Source: Chryseolinea lacunae (GTDB lineage: Bacteria > Bacteroidota > Bacteroidia > Cytophagales > Cyclobacteriaceae). Taken from it: a DNA stretch of 64,000 nt. The stretch covers positions 749,645-813,644 of the forward strand of contig NZ_JAERRB010000003.1 of NCBI RefSeq assembly GCF_016735595.1, in the 5' to 3' direction. The position numbers were made by a program, and so were the translations under genes. Below, one piece after another: positions 6,552 through 14,326 of the stretch. Numbering within the stretch: the stretch's first letter is position 1; the number at the start of each line of letters is the position of its first letter. Under the pieces are notes generated by a model. The model worked only from the letters and a program-made list of their open reading frames with translations, was not told the origin of the DNA and searched no databases.

Positions 6552-6944
6552 ATGATGAGAAGCTTATACCGCCCCACAGGAGCCCACGAGTTGGCGCTGA
6601 TCATTGAGTCCGGTATGAAGCGATACCCGCCGAGACTTTTCTGGCAACCGATATTCTATCCGGTTCTCAATTTTCAGTATGCCGCAGAAATAGCCGAGCG
6701 CTGGAACATGCGCGATGCGTCTGGCGATGGCGTCGGCTTTGTTACGGCTTTCAAGGTTCCCGAAAATTATTTTCTGAAGTTTGAAGTGCAAACCGTAGGC
6801 CTGGCGCACCACCAGGAGCTGTGGGTGTTGGCTGAACAGCTGCATGAGTTTAATGACCACATCGTGAATGGCATCCGTGTAGAGAAAGCGTTTATCGGTG
6901 ACAAGTTCGTGATGACCGAAACACTGAAATCTGTTTTGCCATGA
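6552..6944 (+). CDS. Uncharacterised protein, 'ADP-ribosylation/crystallin J1' type
   Basis: 130 residues beginning MMRSLYRPTGAHELALI with PPRLFWQPIFYPVLN and VQTVGLAHHQELWV. This matches my memory of a small family carried in databases under the name ADP-ribosylation/crystallin J1. That name does not prove an activity. The N-terminal LYRPTG is reminiscent of the first strand of ADP-ribosyltransferase folds such as KptA, but no full catalytic triad can be pointed out. Start could be Met1 (6552) or Met2 (6555). Confidence 0.5.
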   Translation: MMRSLYRPTGAHELALIIESGMKRYPPRLFWQPIFYPVLNFQYAAEIAERWNMRDASGDGVGFVTAFKVPENYFLKFEVQTVGLAHHQELWVLAEQLHEFNDHIVNGIRVEKAFIGDKFVMTETLKSVLP

Positions 6945-7059
6945 TTGATAAAAGACCGGGGGTTAAAAAAACTTCCGGTCTGCTATACTCCAGACAACAA
7001 AACCTTCGTCCTTAGAACTTAACCGCAAGGGAGCGCATGTCGCAAACCTATTTGCCGCT

Positions 7060-7623
7060 ATGAACCGACACGATTTGACAAGTCATATCTATACACTCGA
7101 CAACTTCCTGACCCCGGAAGCTTGCCTGGCGTTTATTCAGCAGACTGAGAATTTGGGATATGAACCCGCCACCATCATGACCGATCATGGACCCCGTCTG
7201 GCGGAGCATGTGCGCAACAACAACCGTGTGATGTTTAAAGACGTTGCACTCGCGGAACAACTTTGGCAACGTCTTGGCGAACAAGCACCCGCCCCGTTAA
7301 GCGACAGCGTGGCGTATGGCCTGAACGAATTGTTTCGCTTTTATCGCTACCGTCCCGGACAGAAATTCAGAAAGCACCGTGACGCAAGCTACATTAAGAG
7401 CGCAACCGAAGGTAGCCTCTTCACTTTCATGATCTACCTGAACGACGATTTCACAGGCGGTGAAACAACGTTCAACGAGATTGTGGTGAAACCCAAAACA
7501 GGTTCGGCACTCATCTTTCGCCACGCATTGGAGCACGAGGGCACAGAAGTGCTGACGGGCGTGAAGTATGTTTTGCGAACCGACATCATGTTTACATTAA
7601 CTAAAAAAACCAAATCAAAATGA
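7060..7623 (+). CDS. 2OG-Fe(II) oxygenase, prolyl-4-hydroxylase type
   Basis: 187 residues. The P4Hc-type core has His106-x-Asp108 (KHRDAS), then GGETTF, the distal His159 in LEHEG and Lys169 in GVKYVLRTD for 2-oxoglutarate binding, so it looks catalytically complete. The substrate is unknown; related enzymes hydroxylate protein side chains. Its stop overlaps the start of the exonuclease by four bases (ATGA), showing translational coupling. With the PhyH domain at 367-2097 it is the second Fe(II)/2OG enzyme in this neighbourhood. Confidence 0.8.
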   Translation: MNRHDLTSHIYTLDNFLTPEACLAFIQQTENLGYEPATIMTDHGPRLAEHVRNNNRVMFKDVALAEQLWQRLGEQAPAPLSDSVAYGLNELFRFYRYRPGQKFRKHRDASYIKSATEGSLFTFMIYLNDDFTGGETTFNEIVVKPKTGSALIFRHALEHEGTEVLTGVKYVLRTDIMFTLTKKTKSK

Positions 7624-8144
7624 GCTACATCATTGTAGATGTCGAATCCGATGGCCCCATTCCCCATAAATATTCCATGGTGTGTTTTGGCGCCGTTGTG
7701 TTGGAGACGTCGCTTACTAAAAAATTTTACGGACAAATAAAGCCCGTCAGCGGCAAGTGGATACCCGAAGCCCTCGCCGTGAGTGGCTTCACCCGGCAGC
7801 AACACGAACAATTTGAAGAACCCGAGGCCGTGATGAAATCATTCGCCGAATGGCTGAGAGCCAACGTGAAGGGTCGACCGATTTTTATTTCCGACAACCT
7901 GGCCTTCGACTGGCAGTGGATCAATTATTATTTCCACTATTTCGTTGGCGAAAATCCGTTTGGCTTCAGCGGTCGCCGCATCGGCGATCTATACTGTGGC
8001 ATGAAGATGGACACGGGCCTTAACCGGGAATGGAAAGAGCGATTCAGGAAAACCCATCACGACCACCATCCGGTGAACGACGCGCTGGGCAATGCCGAAG
8101 CGCTATTGGAAATGAAAAAGATGGGATTGAAAATTCCGTCATGA
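7620..8144 (+). CDS. DEDDh 3'-5' exonuclease (RNase T/DnaQ-like)
   Basis: 174 residues. The four acidic ligands and histidine of the DEDDh family are visible: Asp7 and Glu9 (IIVDVESDG), Asp97 (SDNLAFDW), and His149 with Asp154 (HHPVND). It stands alone without polymerase or tau-like parts, so RNA or DNA 3'-end trimming is plausible. It overlaps the oxygenase gene by four bases and precedes kptA by 20 bases. This forms a tight three-gene unit that fits RNA end processing. Confidence 0.8.
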   Translation: MSYIIVDVESDGPIPHKYSMVCFGAVVLETSLTKKFYGQIKPVSGKWIPEALAVSGFTRQQHEQFEEPEAVMKSFAEWLRANVKGRPIFISDNLAFDWQWINYYFHYFVGENPFGFSGRRIGDLYCGMKMDTGLNREWKERFRKTHHDHHPVNDALGNAEALLEMKKMGLKIPS

Positions 8145-8164
8145 AAAATTAAAGACATTAAAAA

Positions 8165-8728
8165 ATGATTACTGAAAAAGAAACGGTGCGCATCAGCAAA
8201 TTTCTGAGCCTGGTGCTGCGCCATCAACCCGAAACCATTCAGATCACCCTCGACGAAAACGGCTGGACCGACGTTGCTGTCCTGCTCGATCGCTTGAAAG
8301 CACACGGACTTTCCGTTTCGAAAGAGATTCTTCAACACGTGGTGGATACGAACAGCAAGAAACGATTTGCCTTCAACGACAATCAAACTAAAATCAGGGC
8401 AAGCCAGGGCCATTCTGTTTCGGTCGACCTGGACTATGCGCCTCAAACGCCGCCCGACATTTTGTATCACGGCACATCCACCACAGCGCTGGAATCGATC
8501 TTCAAAACCGGACTTGAAAAACGGCAGCGACATCATGTGCACCTCAGCGCCGATAAGGAAACCGCACGAACTGTGGGCCAGCGCTACGGCAAGGCCGTGG
8601 TGTTGACGGTCGACACCGGCGCAATGCATCGCGAGGGCTATGCGTTCTATGTATCCGAGAATGCTGTCTGGCTAACCGATCATGTTCCGGCAAACTATCT
8701 GAAATTACCAGAGGAGTTTTCGGTCTGA
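8165..8728 (+). CDS. kptA: RNA 2'-phosphotransferase Tpt1/KptA
   Basis: 187 residues, the normal KptA length. The enzyme moves an internal 2'-phosphate from RNA to NAD+, giving ADP-ribose 1'',2''-cyclic phosphate. Visible motifs: LSLVLRH (residues 14-20) in the N-terminal winged domain, RASQGHS (78-84), YHGT (101-104), HLSAD (126-130) and VWLTDHVP (168-175). In eukaryotes the 2'-phosphate comes from tRNA splicing. Bacterial RtcB does not leave one, so the bacterial substrate is unsettled. Its presence 2.4 kb after rtcB strengthens the RNA-repair reading of the region. Confidence 0.93.
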   Translation: MITEKETVRISKFLSLVLRHQPETIQITLDENGWTDVAVLLDRLKAHGLSVSKEILQHVVDTNSKKRFAFNDNQTKIRASQGHSVSVDLDYAPQTPPDILYHGTSTTALESIFKTGLEKRQRHHVHLSADKETARTVGQRYGKAVVLTVDTGAMHREGYAFYVSENAVWLTDHVPANYLKLPEEFSV

Positions 8729-8831
8729 TCGTGAAAAACGGGGAATGTACTGTGACCGCAATGTTCACATGTGTTCGACAAGAAGGGAATGAACCGGTCG
8801 CGTGAAATGCGGACGGTGCTGGTTGGAAAGA

Positions 8832-9077
8832 TTATGGCTTCTTGACGAGAGGCGCTTTGGCAAATTGATCGGGCAGTGTTTTGTCCGATTTTTTTTTGGT
8901 AACGATCTTGCCCTCGTTGATCAGCACATTGGCAACCAACTTCACTTGTTCCAGCAGTTGTTGCCAGTTTTTTGCATCGATGGCGCGGGCCACATCGGGC
9001 GGGCCAAAAGTTTTGGTGGACCCGCATTCATCTGCCAGCTTTAATATTGTTTTGCGGATGTCTTCTGCAAATATCAT
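8832..9077 (-). CDS. DUF3253-like small protein
   Basis: 81 residues, convergent with kptA. The sequence (IRKTILKLADECGST..GPPDVARAID..NWQQLLEQVKLVANVLINEGKIVTKKK) fits the DUF3253 pattern, a small winged-helix-like domain of unknown function. It stands alone on the minus strand, and no promoter was identified. Confidence 0.55.
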   Translation of the reverse strand: MIFAEDIRKTILKLADECGSTKTFGPPDVARAIDAKNWQQLLEQVKLVANVLINEGKIVTKKKSDKTLPDQFAKAPLVKKP

Positions 9078-9229
9078 AGTGGACTATTGGAAGATGGCGT
9101 TGTATGGTGAACAGCGAAAGGGGGTTTTCGGTTCTCGTTCTGGGCCTTTATTAACTGTTGTATAGAAATTAAATTCAAACATCCCCCATCATTTTGGGGT
9201 GACAAACCGGTGTTTCAGGATTAGTACAT

Positions 9230-9237
9230 TACTTTTG
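9230..9237 (+). promoter_or_regulatory. Promoter -7 element TACTTTTG next to the ATG
   Basis: Exact TAnnTTTG match. Transcription would begin about five bases later, at the ATG at 9242, so the DUF1801 message may be leaderless. The -33 position has no clear TTG. Confidence 0.5.
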
Positions 9238-9241
9238 CACC

Positions 9242-9625
9242 ATGTCTGTACGGTCCTTTATCACGGAACAACCCTCGCCGCAACGCGAAATCATGACGAT
9301 TCTGCGATCGTGGATCATGGACCTGGGTCCGCACACACAGGAGAAAATCAGCTATAGCATCCCCTATTTCCACTTCTACGGGCAGCTTTGCTATCTCAAT
9401 CCTGTGAAGGACGGTGTGGATCTGGGGTTCAACAAAGGCTACGAGCTCTCCAACGACGAAGGCCTCCTGGAAACGAAAGGCCGGAAGCACGTGAAAAGCA
9501 TCACTTTTTATAGCGTTGCCGAACTGGAAGAACGCGAAGACGCCCTCCGACACCTGCTGAACGAAGCCGCCATCCTGAACGAATACAGGTTTAAACAAAC
9601 ACAGAAGAAGAAAAAAACATCATGA
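9242..9625 (+). CDS. DUF1801 protein
   Basis: 127 residues of the DUF1801 (YdhG-like) type: an N-terminal helix with QREIMTILRSWI, then EKISYSIPYFHFYGQLCYLN and VDLGFNKG, a small alpha/beta fold of unknown function. Its stop overlaps the start of the pseudouridine synthase by four bases (ATGA at 9622-9625), so the two are coupled. Confidence 0.7.
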   Translation: MSVRSFITEQPSPQREIMTILRSWIMDLGPHTQEKISYSIPYFHFYGQLCYLNPVKDGVDLGFNKGYELSNDEGLLETKGRKHVKSITFYSVAELEEREDALRHLLNEAAILNEYRFKQTQKKKKTS

Positions 9626-10650
9626 ACGAACCCGATATTCCGGAACAGGACGACGACGCGTTGTTCGAACATCACCGCATTGTTGCCGACGCAAAACAAG
9701 GCCAGGTGCGCATCGATAAATTTTTGATGGCCCGCCTCCCCAACGTGACCCGCACCAAAATTCAGGGTGGCATTCACGAAGGATTTGTGAAGGTGAACGA
9801 CAAGGCCATTAAGCCCAACTACAAGATTCACCCCAACGATGTCATCACCGTGTCGCTGCCCGAACCGCCGCGCGACAACGAAGTGCTGCCCGAGAACATT
9901 CCGCTCAACATTGTCTACGAAGATGCCCACCTCATGGTCATCAACAAGCCTCCCGGCATGGTAGTGCATCCGGCCTATCAAAACTGGACGGGCACCGTGG
10001 TGAACGCATTGGCCTATCACTTTCAGAACTTGCCCGAGTTGCCCGGCAACGACGGCCGCCCTGGTTTGGTGCACCGTATCGATAAAGACACGTCAGGGCT
10101 ACTGGTCATTGCCAAAGATGAACTCACACTCACGGCGTTGGCAAAACAATTTTTTGACCACACCATCGAACGACGCTATCAGGCCATTGTGTGGGGTGTG
10201 CCCGAGCCACCGCAGGGCACAATCAACGTGAACGTTGGCCGAAGCTTGAAAGACCGGCGCGTCACCACCACGTTTCCCGAAGGCGACATGGGGCGACATG
10301 CCATCACACACTTCACGTTGTTGAAAGACCTGCGCTATGTTTCGTTGATTGAATGCAAGTTGGAAACCGGCCGCACGCACCAGATCCGCGCCCACATGAA
10401 ATACCTGGGCCACCCGTTGTTTAACGACGCGCTCTATGGGGGCGATCAGGTGTTGAAGGGAACGGTGTTCACGAAATACAAACAGTTTGTCGACAACTGT
10501 TTCACCATCATACCGCGTCAGGCGCTTCATGCCAAAAGCCTGGGCTTTATTCATCCGGCCACAAGACAGTTCATGCAATTCGATTCGGAACTGCCGGACG
10601 ATTTCAAAAATGCGATTGAAAAGTGGGAGAACTACGTGAAGTATAACTGA
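9622..10650 (+). CDS. RluA/RluD-family pseudouridine synthase
   Basis: 342 residues. The N-terminal S4 RNA-binding domain spans ~25-85 (IDKFLMARLPNVTRTKIQGGI). The catalytic motif HRIDKDTSGLLVIAK holds the conserved Asp near residue ~155, followed by RRYQAIVWG and GRTHQIRAHMKYLGHP. It converts uridine to pseudouridine in rRNA, typically 23S. Translationally coupled to the DUF1801 gene. RluD is the likeliest paralog, but RluA-family members cannot be separated safely by eye. Confidence 0.88.
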   Translation: MNEPDIPEQDDDALFEHHRIVADAKQGQVRIDKFLMARLPNVTRTKIQGGIHEGFVKVNDKAIKPNYKIHPNDVITVSLPEPPRDNEVLPENIPLNIVYEDAHLMVINKPPGMVVHPAYQNWTGTVVNALAYHFQNLPELPGNDGRPGLVHRIDKDTSGLLVIAKDELTLTALAKQFFDHTIERRYQAIVWGVPEPPQGTINVNVGRSLKDRRVTTTFPEGDMGRHAITHFTLLKDLRYVSLIECKLETGRTHQIRAHMKYLGHPLFNDALYGGDQVLKGTVFTKYKQFVDNCFTIIPRQALHAKSLGFIHPATRQFMQFDSELPDDFKNAIEKWENYVKYN

Positions 10651-10756
10651 TACACCCGAAGCGAAAGCCCGGTTTAGAAAAAAGAGAAAAAGAAACCAGC
10701 AGCGTGCGCGTTGAACGCACGAGGGTTATTCGAAGAAGATCAAGTGCGCTACGGCT

Positions 10757-10960
10757 TTAGAACGCTGCGGTGAGCTTGCGTCCTTTGCCGAGTGCCTGGC
10801 GAATCTCCCTCAAGCCTTCGCGTTTAAGCTGTTGGCGGGATGCTTCGTCGAGCGGTGCGTACAAAAGATCTTTGATGTAGGCCAACACCTTTTCGGTTTG
10901 ACCTGGGTCGAGCGACTCCAGCGACTGGAGGATCGCATGCTTTTGGTGAATCGATTTCAT
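10757..10960 (-). CDS. Small helical protein, antitoxin-like
   Basis: 67 residues beginning MKSIHQKHAILQSLESLD, with two predicted helices and a basic C-terminus (LGKGRKLTAAF). It resembles short Bacteroidota proteins annotated as possible antitoxins, which often sit beside a PIN or RelE toxin. No partner gene lies on either side, so it is solitary or misnamed. The ATG at 10960 is preferred over an upstream one at 11014. Confidence 0.45.
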   Translation of the reverse strand: MKSIHQKHAILQSLESLDPGQTEKVLAYIKDLLYAPLDEASRQQLKREGLREIRQALGKGRKLTAAF

Positions 10961-11210
10961 AGCAAGTAGTGGTTGCTTATTACAAAGAACGTAAATAAGT
11001 GGGCTGAGGTTCAAGTCCTTAGGGTGCTATTAACCATAATACAACACGGAAGTAATATTCCGCTGACAAATGTGTCGAAATCGGCCCCGAGCCAGGCCGT
11101 TGTGACCCCTATTCTATCGTTTGAAACACCCTATAAAGGCCCAAAACTGCATATGGTATAATTGACAATAAGGATATTGCTATGTACCTTACCGGTCTAG
11201 CCTATATATT

Positions 11211-14200
11211 ATGTCAAAATTCAACTTTCGCCCGGCCTTTTGGCTCGGCGCAGCGGCCTTGGTAGCCTTCTCCTGCAAGCAAAAGCCAGCCGAAACCAAC
11301 GACGAACACTCCACCGCCGCTTCACTGGCCGACCTCAAGGTTCACGAGGGGCTGGAGGTGACGCTCTTCGCGTCCGAACCCATGTTCACCAATCCCACCA
11401 ACATCGCCATCGATGCGCGAGGCCGGGTTTGGGTGTGTGAAGCCTACAACTATAGAAATCAATATAACATCAAGAATCCGGCAAAGGCCGAGGGCGATCG
11501 CATCATGATTTTGGAAGACACCGACGGCGACGGCAAAGCCGACAAAAGCAAGGTGTTCTACCAGGGAACCGATGTGAACTCGGCGCTGGGCATTTCGCTG
11601 TTGGGCAACAAGGTGATTGTGTCGTGCAGCCCCAATGTTTTTGTGTTCACCGACGACAACGGCGACGATGTTCCCGATAAAAAAGAGATTTTCTTCCAGG
11701 GCATTCAGGGTCTGCAACACGATCACGGCATGCACACTTTTGTGTTTGGCCCCGATGGTCGTTTGTATTTCAACTTTGGCAACGAAGGCAAATCGCTGTT
11801 GAATGCTGCCGGCGACACGGTGGTTGATGTTCACGGCCACAAGGTGGTGACCAACGGCAAGCCCTTCCGCGAAGGCATGGTGATGCGCTGCGACGTGGAT
11901 GGCTCGCACGTGGAAGTGTTGGGCAACAACTTCCGGAACAATTTTGAAGTGTCGGTCGATCCTTATGGAACACTCTGGCAATCGGACAACGACGACGATG
12001 GCAACAAAGGCACGCGCATCAACTACGTGATGGAATATGGAAACTTTGGCTACCGCGACGAAATGACCGGCGCCAGCTGGAACACACGACGAACCAATCT
12101 TGAAAAAGAAATTCCCCTGCGCCACTGGCACCTCAACGACCCCGGCGTGGTGCCCAACATTCTGCAAACCGGCTCCGGCTCACCCGCGGGTATAACCGTT
12201 TACGAAGGTGATTTGCTTCCTGAAATTTTCCGGGGACAAATGATTCACGCGGAACCCGGTCACAACGTGGTGCGTGCCTATCCGGTTGAAAATGATGGCG
12301 CGGGCTACAAGGCCACCATCGTGAATATTCTGGAAGGACAAAAAGACCAATGGTTCCGTCCCATTGACGTGGCCGTTGCGCCCGATGGTTCGTTGTTTGT
12401 GGCCGACTGGTATGATCCCGGCGTTGGTGGCCACCAGGTGGGCGATCTTGACAGGGGACGCATCTATCGCGTGGCACCAGTCAAGACAAACTACACGGTT
12501 GCAAAAACAGATGTGAGCAGCACGGAAGGCGCCGTTGCCGCATTGCTCAATCCCAATCCCGCCGTGCGTTTCCTGGGATGGACTGCGCTGGCTGCAGCGG
12601 GCGAGAAAGCAGAGCCTGCGCTACAAACTTTGTGGAAAGAAAGCAACCCGCGACATCGCGCACAAGCGTTGTGGCTGTTGTCGAAACTTCCGAACGCTGA
12701 AACGTATATCGATCAGGCATTGACCGACGGTGATGCCAACCTGCGCATTGCCGGCGTTCGCGTGATTCGTTCACTGCAAAAAGATGTTTTGCCGGTAGCC
12801 CTGAAGTTGCAAAATGATGCGTCGCCACAGGTGCGGCGTGAAGTGGCGCTGGCCATTCGTGGAAACAAGACGGCCGCGGCGGCTGATGTGTGGACAACGT
12901 TGGCGCAGCAATACGATGGCAAAGACCGCTGGTATCTCGAAGCCCTGGGCATTGGCGCCGACGGCAACTGGGATGCATATTTCACAACCTGGAAAAAGAA
13001 AGTGGGCGCAGCCTGGAACACACCGGCCAACCGCGACATTGTGTGGCGTAGCCGAAGCAAATATGCGTTGCCGTTGCTGGCCGAGCTGATCAAGGGGTCG
13101 AACGACCAGGAGATGCTTCGCTACTATCGCGCCTTCGACTTTCACACCGATGCCTCCAAACAAACCGTGCTGGCCCAGCTGGTGCAGCAAAGCCAGGGCG
13201 ACAAACTTGTGCTGGCACTGAAACATATGGACGCGTCGAAGTTGAAAATGACGCCGGCCATCACCACCGCGCTCAACAAAGTGCTGGACGCGAAAAAAGG
13301 AAAACTCGAGTTTGTAGAACTCGTCACGTTGTTCAACTTAAAGGATCGCGCAAAAGATCTGCTACAGTTGGCCGTGCAATATCCCGACAGCACCGTGGGC
13401 AAAGAATCGGCCCGCACGCTGATGCTGAAATGGAACAAGACCGATCTTGTGATGAATGTAATAAACAAGGGCACAAAAGAAGAAGCACAAGCCATGATCA
13501 AAGGACTATGGCCACTTATGAATAACCAGAATGTGGTGGCGTTGATGGAAGGTGTGATGATGGACAGCGCAAAAAATATAGAACTGCGCAAACTGGCGGT
13601 GAAAACTTTTGGTGGCCAATGGGGTGCCGAAGACCGGTTGCTGGTGTTGGCCAAGGAAAATAAAATTCCGGAAGCGTTGAACACCGCTGTGGCCGGTGTT
13701 TTCCAGACGGCATGGCGTGGCCAGTTGCGCGAAGAGGCCGCGAAGTATATCAAACTTCCGGGAAGCAAAGAAGGCACGGCGCTGCCCGCTGTTTCGGTGT
13801 TGGTAGATAAGCATGGCGATGCGGCAAAGGGTCAGGAAGTATTCAAGACGCTGTGCATGCAATGTCACAAAGTGAAAAGCGAGGGCGTGAATTTTGGGCC
13901 GGAGCTGAGCGAGATCGGCGACAAGCTTTCGAAGGAAGCGATGTATGCCGCCATTCTCTTCCCCGACCAGGGCATAAGTTTTGGCTTTGAAGGCTACAAC
14001 ATAAAGCTGAAAGACGGCTCTTCTGCCTTCGGACGCATTGTGTCGGAAACGGAAGACAAAGTGGAGATGCAATACATGAGCAATCCTCAAACCGTGTTGA
14101 AAGAAAACATAGCCTCACGAACCAAGCTGGAAACATCGCTCATGCCCTCAAACCTGCAATCGTCGATGAGCGAGGATGAGTTGGTGAACCTGGTGGAGTA

Positions 14201-14243
14201 TCTCACCACGTTGAAAAAGGACGAACGCGTGAGCAAAAACTAA
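11211..14243 (+). CDS. PVC-type heme-binding dehydrogenase lipoprotein
   Basis: 1010 residues. The N-terminal signal ends in a lipobox (VAFSC), so it is a lipoprotein. Residues ~40-425 form the membrane-bound dehydrogenase-type beta-propeller (NPTNIAIDARGRVWVCEAYNYRNQ, DQWFRPIDVAVAPDGSLFVADWYDPG). Residues ~440-850 are HEAT-like helices. A C-terminal cytochrome c domain has C882MQCH886. The layout matches the Verrucomicrobia/Planctomycete-type CxxCH proteins that are also common in Cytophagales and probably oxidise a sugar or polyol with electrons passed to heme. Upstream 10961-11210 has no gene; its promoter was not defined. Confidence 0.88.
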   Translation: MSKFNFRPAFWLGAAALVAFSCKQKPAETNDEHSTAASLADLKVHEGLEVTLFASEPMFTNPTNIAIDARGRVWVCEAYNYRNQYNIKNPAKAEGDRIMILEDTDGDGKADKSKVFYQGTDVNSALGISLLGNKVIVSCSPNVFVFTDDNGDDVPDKKEIFFQGIQGLQHDHGMHTFVFGPDGRLYFNFGNEGKSLLNAAGDTVVDVHGHKVVTNGKPFREGMVMRCDVDGSHVEVLGNNFRNNFEVSVDPYGTLWQSDNDDDGNKGTRINYVMEYGNFGYRDEMTGASWNTRRTNLEKEIPLRHWHLNDPGVVPNILQTGSGSPAGITVYEGDLLPEIFRGQMIHAEPGHNVVRAYPVENDGAGYKATIVNILEGQKDQWFRPIDVAVAPDGSLFVADWYDPGVGGHQVGDLDRGRIYRVAPVKTNYTVAKTDVSSTEGAVAALLNPNPAVRFLGWTALAAAGEKAEPALQTLWKESNPRHRAQALWLLSKLPNAETYIDQALTDGDANLRIAGVRVIRSLQKDVLPVALKLQNDASPQVRREVALAIRGNKTAAAADVWTTLAQQYDGKDRWYLEALGIGADGNWDAYFTTWKKKVGAAWNTPANRDIVWRSRSKYALPLLAELIKGSNDQEMLRYYRAFDFHTDASKQTVLAQLVQQSQGDKLVLALKHMDASKLKMTPAITTALNKVLDAKKGKLEFVELVTLFNLKDRAKDLLQLAVQYPDSTVGKESARTLMLKWNKTDLVMNVINKGTKEEAQAMIKGLWPLMNNQNVVALMEGVMMDSAKNIELRKLAVKTFGGQWGAEDRLLVLAKENKIPEALNTAVAGVFQTAWRGQLREEAAKYIKLPGSKEGTALPAVSVLVDKHGDAAKGQEVFKTLCMQCHKVKSEGVNFGPELSEIGDKLSKEAMYAAILFPDQGISFGFEGYNIKLKDGSSAFGRIVSETEDKVEMQYMSNPQTVLKENIASRTKLETSLMPSNLQSSMSEDELVNLVEYLTTLKKDERVSKN

Positions 14244-14282
14244 AACCGGCGTTTTTTTGAATTTTGCCGTGCAGGCTGCAAC

Positions 14283-14314
14283 CTAACCCCATGGCGTCGC
14301 GTCATAGGGGTTAG
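14283..14314 (+). other. Hairpin in the leader of the ABC permease gene
   Basis: CTAACCCC (14283-14290) pairs with GGGGTTAG (14307-14314), extended by ATG/CAT after a one-base bulge. It starts 40 bases after the PVC gene stop and lies 12 bases before the next ATG. There is no T-run, so it may shield the start site of the permease or end the upstream message inefficiently. Confidence 0.4.
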
Positions 14315-14326
14315 ACTCGCTTTCCT

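Noticed and set aside
11322..12167. Long minus-strand frames opposite the PVC gene
   Set aside because: His- and Val-rich composition typical of antisense frames; the plus-strand protein is well supported.
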